Shown: positions 8,432 to 18,101 of the stretch, one piece after another
Layout of the letters: each line of letters begins with the position of its first letter
Numbering within the stretch: position 1 is the first letter of the stretch
Source: Nitrosovibrio sp. Nv4
GTDB taxonomy: Bacteria > Pseudomonadota > Gammaproteobacteria > Burkholderiales > Nitrosomonadaceae
Assembly (NCBI GenBank): GCA_945860135.1
Contig: CAMAPK010000006.1
Coordinates: forward strand, 1 to 64,000
DNA length: 64,000 nucleotides
Direction of reading: 5' to 3'
Program-made: the position numbers and the translations under genes
The notes under the pieces: model-generated
The model's input: only the letters and a program-made list of their open reading frames with translations
Told to the model about the DNA's origin: nothing
Database searches by the model: none

Positions 8432-9232
8432 TTATGCAGCGCGCTCCGGATGCATATGCATCTCGTACCAGAGCAGGCTGCCGAGTATCAAGCGGTCGTT
8501 GGGCTGCAGGTTCTGGAATTCCATACCGTACTCATGGCGCATCGCGCCATGCTCGTCCGACACGCTCTTCGAACTGCGTACCTGAGCGTGCAGCTCAAGC
8601 GACACCGGCACATCGTGCAGCTCGAACTGCATAGTGAGCCGTATCGGGTCTTCACTCTGGAGCGGTTCGGCGATGCCGATGCGTACCCCGGTCATGCCGA
8701 TGTTCAGAATATTTCCGGTCATATCCGCCTTGCCGTCGATGGCGATTGTAACCGGGAGGCAGACGCCATGGCGAAACGAACTGCGCACTACCACTGCCTC
8801 GATTTTTTTCGGGAAACTCAAGTGCAGGTAGGTATACGGAAAATGCTCTATCTTGAGTATGTTGGTGTTGAAGGCGAACGCGCTTTTGCCGGTAAATGCC
8901 CGCAGCAGCAAATTTTCGCCTTCTTTCACCAGCCCGGCCATGATGACTTTCTGCGGCAAGGTGATGAGAATACTGCCACCTTCTATCCATCCAATCACCT
9001 TCCCCAGCACACGCTCGCCTTTTGCTCCGCGGGGTAGCGAGATTGGGATCTTGTCGCCGACCTTGAGGCGCATTTCCGCAAAAGTGGCAGGGGACGCGAT
9101 CGGGCCTGATTCCGGGGCGTCGGTTAAGGGCGGGGCATCGGCAATTTCAAGTTGCGGAGAGGAGGTTTCCAGCGTGTCGAGTTGTGGAGGGGGAATTTCC
9201 AGTGTATCAAGTTGTTGAGAGGCAGTTTCCAT
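8432..9232 (-). CDS. PilZ-domain protein, YcgR-like (paralogue 3 of 3)
   Basis: The 266-residue paralogue has an N-domain (about 52-145) and a PilZ domain with RSSFR at 150-154 and NIGMTG at 177-182, again Gly for Ser. Its leader differs from those of the other two: residues 7-30 repeat the unit QLDTLExxxP twice and then decay (QLEIADAPP), giving an acidic, Pro-rich tether. It is separated from paralogue 2 by 469 bases and may have its own promoter. By analogy with YcgR it would bind c-di-GMP and act on a partner protein; no partner is encoded nearby. Confidence 0.82.
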   Translation of the reverse strand: METASQQLDTLEIPPPQLDTLETSSPQLEIADAPPLTDAPESGPIASPATFAEMRLKVGDKIPISLPRGAKGERVLGKVIGWIEGGSILITLPQKVIMAGLVKEGENLLLRAFTGKSAFAFNTNILKIEHFPYTYLHLSFPKKIEAVVVRSSFRHGVCLPVTIAIDGKADMTGNILNIGMTGVRIGIAEPLQSEDPIRLTMQFELHDVPVSLELHAQVRSSKSVSDEHGAMRHEYGMEFQNLQPNDRLILGSLLWYEMHMHPERAA

Positions 9233-9553
9233 CGTGTCCTGTGCAATTAAGAATGAGATTGCTTAAGCCGGCTCTGGTTTATTCCAGATCTGAAAATACC
9301 CGCTCTTTCCCAGCCTGAGTGACGAAACCAATTCTTCATGGATCGGGCTGAACAGCAAGCCCAAGCCACATCCATGCCTGAATCTCCTGCGGCAGAAATA
9401 TGGCGTGACTCAATGTTCGCAATGTGGACATTGTGCCCGCACAGACCAATGTCCCGTATAGGAATACTCTGATTCTGCTGTAGGAATATGGGAATAGACG
9501 ATGGGAATTTCTTCAGTTGCCGGATCGGGGGAAACGATCCGTTTGCTACCGTG
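9233..9553. other. 321-base gap with a hairpin at its right end
   Basis: I see no gene. CGGATCG and CGATCCG at 9521-9527 and 9535-9541 form a 7-bp stem just beyond the stop codon of the minus-strand DUF3293 gene. There is no T-run, so its role as a terminator is uncertain. The rest presumably holds the upstream region of PilZ paralogue 3. Confidence 0.4.
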
Positions 9554-9979
9554 TCAGCGCAGCAGCATCAGTCTGGGAATGGCATCCGCACCGGCCCACA
9601 CGATAGCGTTTTGTCCGAACTGTCTGCCCAGCGCTTCGGCCACGTCAAGCTCCACTCCCAGCGCAAGCAGACTTGGCTCCGCTGGCCATGCGCCGGATGG
9701 ATCAGAACCCGTGCCTTCGATGATCTGGTCGGTATGACGGCTCAGTTCTTCATGCAGGCGCGCATGCGCAGCTTGATTCGCTGCAGGACTTTGCGGCTGA
9801 CTGCCGGGATTACAGGCAGTGATGAAGACTGCACATTGCTGGCCTGACGCCGCCAGCAGTTGCGCCAGCGATTCGGAGTACTGATCGATACGCAGGCTGA
9901 TCGAGGCAGAACCAAACCCTGCCCGGTAGTCGGCCGCACGATAACTGGCGATGAGGTCAGCAGGAATCTTGGATGGCAT
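9554..9979 (-). CDS. DUF3293 domain protein
   Basis: A 141-residue soluble protein of the uncharacterised DUF3293 family. Family-like features are FITACNPGSQPQSPAANQAAH (cut short here) in the middle, the GTGSDPSGAWPAEPSLLALG segment, and the C-terminal RFGQNAIVWAGADA. I chose the ATG at 9979 because a GGGAT motif lies about 10 bases upstream; a TTG start 30 bases earlier is possible. Function is unknown. It follows the lactonase-like gene on the same strand, with a REP-type hairpin between them. Confidence 0.72.
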   Translation of the reverse strand: MPSKIPADLIASYRAADYRAGFGSASISLRIDQYSESLAQLLAASGQQCAVFITACNPGSQPQSPAANQAAHARLHEELSRHTDQIIEGTGSDPSGAWPAEPSLLALGVELDVAEALGRQFGQNAIVWAGADAIPRLMLLR

Positions 9980-10008
9980 CAGGCAAAATCCCCGTTTGAA
10001 CTTAGTCA

Positions 10009-10116
10009 AATTCCAGATAGAAACACCAACAATCTAACCGTTCGTGGTGAGCTTGTCGAACCACCCGTACCCTTCGACGAGCTCAGGGCGAACAGCTGGC
10101 GTTTCTATCTGGAATT
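10009..10116. repeat. 108-bp hairpin: perfect 16-bp outer arms around a REP-like palindrome
   Basis: The outer arms at 10009-10024 and 10101-10116 are exact reverse complements. Nested inside is an imperfect palindrome at 10040-10063 and 10070-10093 built on GAGCTTGTCGAA/TTCGACGAGCTC. That core is the kind of dispersed repeat I recall from many proteobacterial genomes. The hairpin begins four bases past the stop codon of the lactonase-like gene and may end its transcript. The nested structure suggests insertion of a REP unit into, or carriage within, a small inverted-repeat element. Confidence 0.75.
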
Positions 10117-10120
10117 AGAG

Positions 10121-10903
10121 TTAGTCTCGCCATGCCGGAAATTGCGGCAAGTCATGAAAGAAAGCCATGTCGTGATTGGGCCACAGTTCGGCATCTTCAG
10201 TGCGGGCGAGAGCCTTGAGCTTACGGATGCTGGCAAGTGCCAATGTCGTATTGTCCTGCCAGCAGCAACCGGGGGCAATTTCCTCCGACAGATTCTCGGT
10301 CAGATCGGCGGCGTCGCCGCACAGGATCACTGGCCGGCCTCTCGGCAGTTCGATCAGCAGCGACATGTGCCCTGCGGTATGACCCGGGCTGGTGATGGCC
10401 TGCACGCCTGTTGCAACGCTGTATTCACCAGTCTGTTGGTGCCATTGCTCCGCAGCAGCCAGCTCGTCGGCAAACACGCCGCCATCCAGTCCGGTGCGCG
10501 CGGCAGCGAGTTCATCGGCGTGGATATGTACTTCGCAACCCGGCAGGTCGCAGATGCCGCCGACATGGTCAAAGTGCAGATGGCCGATAAAGACCACGTC
10601 GATGTCGGATGGCGCCAGCCCCAGTCGCGCCAGGTAGCGCGGAATGCGCTGCTGCTCCTGCATGTTGGGCGCCTCGATCTGCGGGCGCAGCGGGTCGAAG
10701 TGCCGGGCGCGTAAGGCAGGGTCGGCCAGCTTGCGGTAATCGCAGCCCGCATCGTAGAGGATGCGGCCGTTCGGCGTCTCGATCAGGTAGGCGAGAATGG
10801 GCGCGTCGATGAACTGGCCGTGGCCGCGGTTGCGGGTTGAAATGGTCTTCTCGTAGCGCAGCGTGCCGGTGAGCAGCGGCCAGACTTTCAGAGCACGTGA
10901 CAT
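10121..10903 (-). CDS. Metallo-beta-lactamase-fold hydrolase, N-acyl-homoserine-lactonase-like
   Basis: A 260-residue MBL-fold enzyme. The dinuclear zinc motif reads HLHFDH (HxHxDH) near residue 108, with further ligands suggested by SPGHTAGH (about 170) and CGDAAD (about 195). Overall layout and N-terminal style match the AttM/AiiA quorum-quenching lactonases, which open the lactone ring of acyl-homoserine signals. Other lactone or phosphodiester substrates remain possible because MBL folds are promiscuous. No luxI/luxR pair is visible in the window. Confidence 0.75.
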   Translation of the reverse strand: MSRALKVWPLLTGTLRYEKTISTRNRGHGQFIDAPILAYLIETPNGRILYDAGCDYRKLADPALRARHFDPLRPQIEAPNMQEQQRIPRYLARLGLAPSDIDVVFIGHLHFDHVGGICDLPGCEVHIHADELAAARTGLDGGVFADELAAAEQWHQQTGEYSVATGVQAITSPGHTAGHMSLLIELPRGRPVILCGDAADLTENLSEEIAPGCCWQDNTTLALASIRKLKALARTEDAELWPNHDMAFFHDLPQFPAWRD

Positions 10904-10959
10904 GTTGCATTTCTGAAACTACGCTCTATCGGCTTATACGCGGGCTATGAAAATGGTGC

Positions 10960-11223
10960 TTAGGCTTTGCGGAATAACTCGTCGAGCGGGTTCTTGACTG
11001 CAGGGGCACTGCCGGAAACACGCTTCACGGTGAACCCTTCCTCGATGTTGTCGCGATAGAAACTCCACGCCGCCCCCGAGCTGCTGAGACGTTGCCAGAT
11101 TCCCTCGCCGACACCGCTGTATTGCAGCGTGCTACCATCGTCGAGCTGGACTTGCAGCATCCGGGCGCGCGCATCGTAACCGATGGCGCGCAGCTTGCCG
11201 GAGTTGATTTTTTTCATTTCCAT
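10960..11223 (-). CDS. KTSC-domain small protein
   Basis: An 87-residue protein whose residues 5-66 fit the KTSC domain (SGKLRAIGYDARARMLQVQ, then SGVGEGIWQRLSSSG and FYRDNIEEGF). In this family a short beta-rich domain, sometimes fused to enzymes, has been linked to nucleic-acid or stress functions without firm biochemistry. The 20-residue tail is unconserved and basic. It lies between the lactonase-like gene and the HEPN gene on the same strand, with no overlap, so co-transcription is only possible. Confidence 0.7.
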   Translation of the reverse strand: MEMKKINSGKLRAIGYDARARMLQVQLDDGSTLQYSGVGEGIWQRLSSSGAAWSFYRDNIEEGFTVKRVSGSAPAVKNPLDELFRKA

Positions 11224-11279
11224 GGTGGCGTCCTAGAGCAATTTTGAGCCCGCCCCCTTTAAATTCACCCCATTAGCCA

Positions 11280-12605
11280 TTAGATCACGCAAGGGGCCTC
11301 CGGCTTTTGCATCCAAGGCAGACCATAACTTGATTCCGAAAGCGACTCGTGGAAATCAATAAACGATGTCGTCAATTCAATTCTATCCATCACCACCCAG
11401 TAAATACTCTCGGTTACATGCTGAATAATATTCACATCTGAATTCGAAACATTGCGCACTCCCGCATGCACAAGCCCTGATCGAATTGCATATAGCGACT
11501 TAAGTTTGCCTGCGAGTTGTGATCGTAACTTCGTATCATCTTGCAAAATTACAGAAACATATCTTGAAATTGTTTGCACAACAGGCGCAGTCTTATCATC
11601 ACTAGACAAAAGTGACTCAATGGCAGTAAAGAAAAAGAGGAATTTCTCAGCCCTGTCTGCGCTCTGCCTTCCGCGAGTTAGCCAGCCAAGACCTTGCCCG
11701 AATCTTTCGCCCAAACTTCTTCTATTAGGGGAAAAGATTGCCTTTGCTCTGCTTTTAAACACAGGTGATTCTGTTACGGCGATAACATCACTATCGATTT
11801 CATACAACCCTCCGACGGCGCCTCCACCATATGAAGCATTGCCATCTGCAAATGTAATCCCTTGCTTATGCATTTGAGAAGGAAACACAGGATGCAGCTC
11901 CCTGGCTCCATTTTTAGGGAATAAACCATAATTTTTATTAGTGGGATAGGATAACCGGAGAAGACTGATGGCAATATTTATTAGCCATGTTGCCTCCTCT
12001 TCAATATGCCCTGGAGCGGCCTGAAGTGATACGCGCCAGATAACAGGTGGAAACTCAAAACTTACTCCACCTGGCACAGAAATTGTCATTTCAAATTTCG
12101 AGCCTAATGACCAAGATAAAATTTTGTTAGCTTCAAATAATTTTGGCAAATGATTCGATGCTAATAAAGCCTCCACTGGCCCAATGCATAACTGAGCAAC
12201 TGCACCTTGAAATCGAATAATGTTATTAGGAGAAACATACTGATATTGCCGCTGGATATGCGCATGCAGCGCATTTAAAAAATCGGCCGCAATTTTTTCT
12301 ATGTCGGAAGAAACATCTTCACCCGCCAAACTATTTTGCACACAATCCCATGCAAGATTTTCAATTTCATTCTCATGCGCCGATTTTGCCTCCAATAACT
12401 TCACGCACCTTGCGACTAACTCATGCTGGGAATGAGCGGTTTCTTCGTTGATGCTAAACATCAACCCACCAAGCATCCTAAAACCACCGCGACTAAATAG
12501 CTCGGGTATCTGTGCAGTATCTGTAACCACAGAGTTACGCGCTAATTCAAAGAATTTTTTTGCTTTTTTCTTTAAATCAGAATCTGATTTCCATTGGTCA
12601 TTCAT
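11280..12605 (-). CDS. ApeA-like HEPN-domain protein, possible anti-phage effector
   Basis: A 441-residue protein without signal peptide or membrane segments. The C-terminal part (about 310-415) looks like an Apea-type HEPN domain: a helix FLFFFTAIESLLSS, a middle helix ending LKSLYAIRSGLVHAG, and a closing helix with ESIYWVVMDRI. It contains Arg375 and His380, the R-x4-H arrangement of HEPN ribonucleases. The N-terminal 300 residues are unfamiliar and may be the sensor. The gene is visibly more AT-rich than its neighbours, which suggests lateral acquisition. ApeA is a known single-gene anti-phage protein; similarity here is from motif layout only, so defence is an inference. Confidence 0.6.
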   Translation of the reverse strand: MNDQWKSDSDLKKKAKKFFELARNSVVTDTAQIPELFSRGGFRMLGGLMFSINEETAHSQHELVARCVKLLEAKSAHENEIENLAWDCVQNSLAGEDVSSDIEKIAADFLNALHAHIQRQYQYVSPNNIIRFQGAVAQLCIGPVEALLASNHLPKLFEANKILSWSLGSKFEMTISVPGGVSFEFPPVIWRVSLQAAPGHIEEEATWLINIAISLLRLSYPTNKNYGLFPKNGARELHPVFPSQMHKQGITFADGNASYGGGAVGGLYEIDSDVIAVTESPVFKSRAKAIFSPNRRSLGERFGQGLGWLTRGRQSADRAEKFLFFFTAIESLLSSDDKTAPVVQTISRYVSVILQDDTKLRSQLAGKLKSLYAIRSGLVHAGVRNVSNSDVNIIQHVTESIYWVVMDRIELTTSFIDFHESLSESSYGLPWMQKPEAPCVI

Positions 12606-12623
12606 ATGCTGTCGTTCGATAGC

Positions 12624-14288
<1,665 letters not shown>

Positions 14289-14515
14289 AGTGTGTTGGTG
14301 TCAGTAAGAAATAGTGATTTTGTTTCTCGAAGTACCCAGGGCGAACAGGTTTTCACCTCAATTTCGCTGCTGAATTATACCCCCTTAATGCTTTGTTCCG
14401 CCTGATCCGCAGAGCGCATTTCCCAGCATGTCATATGCATCCGTTATGGCGAAAGCCGTCAACCGGTCTATACTTTTTTCTGATGCACTCGATAAACCTC
14501 ACACCGGAGGATCAC

Positions 14516-14764
14516 ATGAAACTACGCCAATTGCTTGCCATTGCTGCCCTGACCCTGTTCAGCAGCGCGGCCTTTGCGTACCACTGTACAAGCGACATGA
14601 GAAAAATCGATACGGCGCTGGAAAAGAATCCGAAACTCAGCGAGGCGCAGGCGGAAGAAGTCAAGAAACTGCGCGCTGAAGGCGAAGCGCTGCACAACAA
14701 GGGCAAGCACAAGGAATCAGTCGAAACCCTCGGCAAGGCGATGAACATCCTCGGTATCAAGTAG
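14516..14764 (+). CDS. Small secreted protein, unknown function
   Basis: An 82-residue product with a clear signal peptide (MKLRQLLAIAALTLFSSAAFA, cleavage before Tyr22) and a short, charged, helical mature part of about 60 residues. The single mature cysteine lies next to the cleavage site (YHC). The ATG at 14516 has CCGGAGG seven bases upstream; a longer upstream frame is ignored because it lacks a ribosome binding site and would bury the signal peptide. It is convergent with the Lon-like protease gene. I do not recognise a family. Confidence 0.7.
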   Translation: MKLRQLLAIAALTLFSSAAFAYHCTSDMRKIDTALEKNPKLSEAQAEEVKKLRAEGEALHNKGKHKESVETLGKAMNILGIK

Positions 14765-14780
14765 CCGCACCGCCCTGACA

Positions 14781-17183
14781 TCATGTCTTCGGATGTTGCG
14801 CCTCTTGGCAGGCATGACGATAGGCCAGCAAGGCTTGCTGCGCGCGGCCCAGCACGCTGTCTTGCGGATAATTACCCGCCGCATCAGCTATTCCAAACGC
14901 ACATCCGGCAAGCAGTTCCATGCCTTCGCTCACGTGCTCCGCAGTATGAATATGAAATAAACCTTTGGCGACCGCCTCGACCACCTTGTGTTCCAGCATC
15001 AGGTGGCGGCGGTTGCGCTGCGGAATCAGCACACCGTGACTGCCATCCAGTCCGGCCGTTTCGCACGCGCGGAAGTAACCCTCTATTTTTTCGTTGATCC
15101 CGCCCACCGGCAACACTTCACCATGCTGATTGACTGCGCCGGTAACGGCAATGCTCTGCTTGAGCGGCAAGTCCGCCAGGGACGAGAGCAGGATATAAAG
15201 CTCGGCACAGGACGCAGAGTCCCCTTCCATACCGTGATATTCCTGTTCGAACACGATGGAGGCATTGAGCGCGAGCGGAGCAGCATGGACAAATAAGGCA
15301 GACAGATAGTTCTGCAGAATGAACACGCCCTTGTCGTGGATCGGCCCGGACATTTCCACTTCGCGCTCGATGTTGAGCAAGCCATCCTCACCGGCAAAGG
15401 TGCGCGCCGTGACGCGTACCGGGAAGCCGAAGCGGTAATCCCCCAGATCCACCTGAGTCAGGCTGTTGAGCTGGCCTGTTTTCGCACCCTGCAGCGTGAT
15501 CAGCACTTCGCCTTCGGCGATGGATTCCTGCAGGCGTTGTTCCGGGTAATCATGGCGCAGGATGTGCGCGCGCAGCGCGTCCTCGACATCTGCTGCCTCA
15601 ACCAGGCGACCAGCGCGCGCATGGCACAGCGCGCCACTTTCCATCACCAGCGCCTCGGCGCGGGCAAAGATCGCGCTTTGACGCGCCTGGTCGTCCACCT
15701 GCCGGTGGGAATCCTCCAGCAGGCGTGCGACGGCGGCGGCAGAAAAATGCGGCAGCCCCAGTTCCCGGCAGGCATGGGCAACGAAGATGGCCGAGGCGCG
15801 GCGGGTTGCAGCGCTGGCGGCAAAGCTCTCGGCAAAGTCCACCTTGACGCGAAAGCGGCGCCCGAACTCCGGATCTGCTTCCTGCAACTCGTAATACTGT
15901 TGACGTGAACCGATCAGCACGATCTTGACTTCCACATCCACCGCCTCGGGTACCAGCGAGACCGCCGCAATCGAAGTAAAAGCCGTGCCCGGTTCCTCGA
16001 TCTGCAGTCTGCCGCTGCGCAGCAAGCGGCGCAGTTTCTCCCATACCAGACCATCGGCCAGCAGATCGCGCAGATGCAGCATGAGAAAACCGCCGTGCGC
16101 CTTGAGCAGGCTACCAGCGCGGATGCGGGTAAAATCGGTCACCAGCACGTCGTTCTCAGACTGGTATTCGATGCTGCCGAACAGCGAGCGGAATAATGGA
16201 TTGTCCTCGATGATTACCGGCGCACCGTCCAGACCATCATTGTCCACTACCAGATTAACCCGGTAGCGGGACATCACCTGCTCCAACTCCTCCTGCCGGC
16301 TTTCCTCATCGGTATCGGAAACCTCGAACAGTTCCAGATTGTCGAGTAAATCCCGCATGACCTGTTCCAGATAAGCGCCGAGCTTGACGGAGTCCTTGAT
16401 CTGTTTCTTCAATCCGATACGGATTTCCTGTAATTCGTGCTCCAGCAACGGCTTCACCACCTGCCGCTGCAATGCTGCCAGCGCCTCGTGCATGACCCGC
16501 TCCATCGGCCGGGTCTTCTCGAAATAGCGCGTAATCTCGGCGCGCAATTCCTGCTCGGCCTGCTCAATCTCGGTCCGGCGTTCCTTCGGCAGGGTAAGCA
16601 CTTCGTCCTCGGTCAGAATGTGTCCTTTCTCGCCCAACAGAGTGAAAACTATGTGCCCGGCCTCGCGGTGGATGGTGAAATTATGCGATTCGGCGAATGT
16701 GGTGAGTTCGGCATAGGCCTTGGTTTCTTCTGCCTTGTGGGCCTTTTCAATGCGCTCGCTCTCGGCCTTGAAATCCTGCCCATCCAGGCGCTGCGGGATT
16801 TCCGTCAGCAGAGATTTTGTCATGCGCGCCAGATGCTGCCGCAGCAGGCGTCCCTGCCCGGCAGGCAGGCGCAGGGCCAGCGGCCTTTCCGGCGCGTCGA
16901 AATTGTGCAGATAGCATAAGTCGGGCGGCGCCGCCCGGTTGGCGGCGGCTGCGGCCATCGCCTGGCGCAGCAGCGAAGAGCGGCCGCTGCCGACTTCCCC
17001 CAGCACGAACAGGTTATAGTCGGGCTGATCCATGCCGAGACCAAAACGGGCAGCCATTTCCGCGCGCTCCTGCCCGATCCACGGCAGCGGATACTGCAGC
17101 AATTCCGAGGTATCAGAGAACCCAAGCGAAGCGGGATCGATGGTAAGGCGCAGATCGGCGGAGGTCAGGTTTGAGATCGGCAT
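14781..17183 (-). CDS. Lon-like ATP-dependent protease (AAA plus S16 domain)
   Basis: An 800-residue protein of the Lon-related group in which an unusual AAA domain is fused to a Lon-type S16 protease. A P-loop GEVGSGRSS lies near residue 62, and a long helical insertion spans about 140-300. The C-terminal protease domain carries the Ser-Lys dyad: Ser in GDSASCAE near 656 and Lys in INEKIEGY near 698, about the 43-residue spacing of Lon. The N-terminal substrate domain of classical Lon is absent. Expected to degrade damaged or specific regulatory proteins in the cytoplasm. Confidence 0.9.
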   Translation of the reverse strand: MPISNLTSADLRLTIDPASLGFSDTSELLQYPLPWIGQERAEMAARFGLGMDQPDYNLFVLGEVGSGRSSLLRQAMAAAAANRAAPPDLCYLHNFDAPERPLALRLPAGQGRLLRQHLARMTKSLLTEIPQRLDGQDFKAESERIEKAHKAEETKAYAELTTFAESHNFTIHREAGHIVFTLLGEKGHILTEDEVLTLPKERRTEIEQAEQELRAEITRYFEKTRPMERVMHEALAALQRQVVKPLLEHELQEIRIGLKKQIKDSVKLGAYLEQVMRDLLDNLELFEVSDTDEESRQEELEQVMSRYRVNLVVDNDGLDGAPVIIEDNPLFRSLFGSIEYQSENDVLVTDFTRIRAGSLLKAHGGFLMLHLRDLLADGLVWEKLRRLLRSGRLQIEEPGTAFTSIAAVSLVPEAVDVEVKIVLIGSRQQYYELQEADPEFGRRFRVKVDFAESFAASAATRRASAIFVAHACRELGLPHFSAAAVARLLEDSHRQVDDQARQSAIFARAEALVMESGALCHARAGRLVEAADVEDALRAHILRHDYPEQRLQESIAEGEVLITLQGAKTGQLNSLTQVDLGDYRFGFPVRVTARTFAGEDGLLNIEREVEMSGPIHDKGVFILQNYLSALFVHAAPLALNASIVFEQEYHGMEGDSASCAELYILLSSLADLPLKQSIAVTGAVNQHGEVLPVGGINEKIEGYFRACETAGLDGSHGVLIPQRNRRHLMLEHKVVEAVAKGLFHIHTAEHVSEGMELLAGCAFGIADAAGNYPQDSVLGRAQQALLAYRHACQEAQHPKT

Positions 17184-17401
17184 TTTTTAACCATAGTCAG
17201 ACAGGAGCAAGGTAGGCTAGCTGATTCCCCTCTGACACTCAAGGCCCATCATGCCGACAGTAACGCTGAACCAGCTCCTTGGCATATTGCTGCTTCCGGT
17301 CATGTTTCTTTCTTTCCCTGCGATGGTCGGCTAATATCATGCCGGACAGTATCTATCTGCCCAAGTAAAACTTGTGCTCAAGGTTTGAGGTTAGCAAAAG
17401 G

Positions 17402-18016
17402 ATGACGGGAATGGGTCGGTTGCTGAAACAGGCGTTGTCGGGTTGCCTATTGCTGTTGGCGTTGACCGGACAGGCAATGGCCGATCCGCTGGCGGAGGCG
17501 AAACAGGCCTACTTTGCGGGCGATTACGCAAAAGCGGAAAAATTGTTCCGCCCCCTGGCAGAACAGGGAAATGCATCTGCGCAGTTATACCTGGGTTCGA
17601 TGTATGACGATGGCCAAGGCGTCCCGCTGGACCATCGGGAAGCCGTAAAATGGTATCGCTTGGCTGCGCTGCAAGGGAATGCGTATGCGCAATACAGCCT
17701 GGGAGATCTGTATGAAAATGGCGAAGAAGGGGTGGAGCAGGATTACCAGGAAGCGGTGAAATGGTTCCGACTGTCTGCGGCGCAGGGACATGCCAATGCG
17801 CAGAATGATCTTGGCTTGATGTATGCCACCGGCCAGGGCGTACCCCGGGATTATGTGCGCGCCTACATGTGGTTCAGTCTGGCTGCGGCAAAAGGTTTCG
17901 GTGAGGCACGACAGAACCGGGATACGGCGAGCGGAAAGATGAAGCCTGCACAGATCGCGCGTGCGCAACAACTGGCACGGGAGTGCGAGAAACGCAATTA
18001 CAAAAACTGTGATTAG
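17402..18016 (+). CDS. Secreted Sel1-repeat protein
   Basis: A 204-residue protein with an N-terminal hydrophobic signal (LLKQALSGCLLLLALTGQAMA), then TPR/Sel1-like helical repeats. Repeats of the AQ..LG.MY..GQGV..D...A..WY..AA pattern start near residues 52, 88 and 125. Sel1 repeats form a superhelical scaffold for protein contacts, often at the envelope. The start is ambiguous: ATG 17402, or ATG 17411, which has AAGG nine bases upstream. No partner gene is evident. Confidence 0.8.
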   Translation: MTGMGRLLKQALSGCLLLLALTGQAMADPLAEAKQAYFAGDYAKAEKLFRPLAEQGNASAQLYLGSMYDDGQGVPLDHREAVKWYRLAALQGNAYAQYSLGDLYENGEEGVEQDYQEAVKWFRLSAAQGHANAQNDLGLMYATGQGVPRDYVRAYMWFSLAAAKGFGEARQNRDTASGKMKPAQIARAQQLARECEKRNYKNCD

Positions 18017-18101
18017 CCCGTAGTTCAACAATGCGCCACAACCAGCATTTGCATCCCGAAACCTTGGTCATTAGCGACCGGTTACCAAAGAGGTGATATC
18101 C

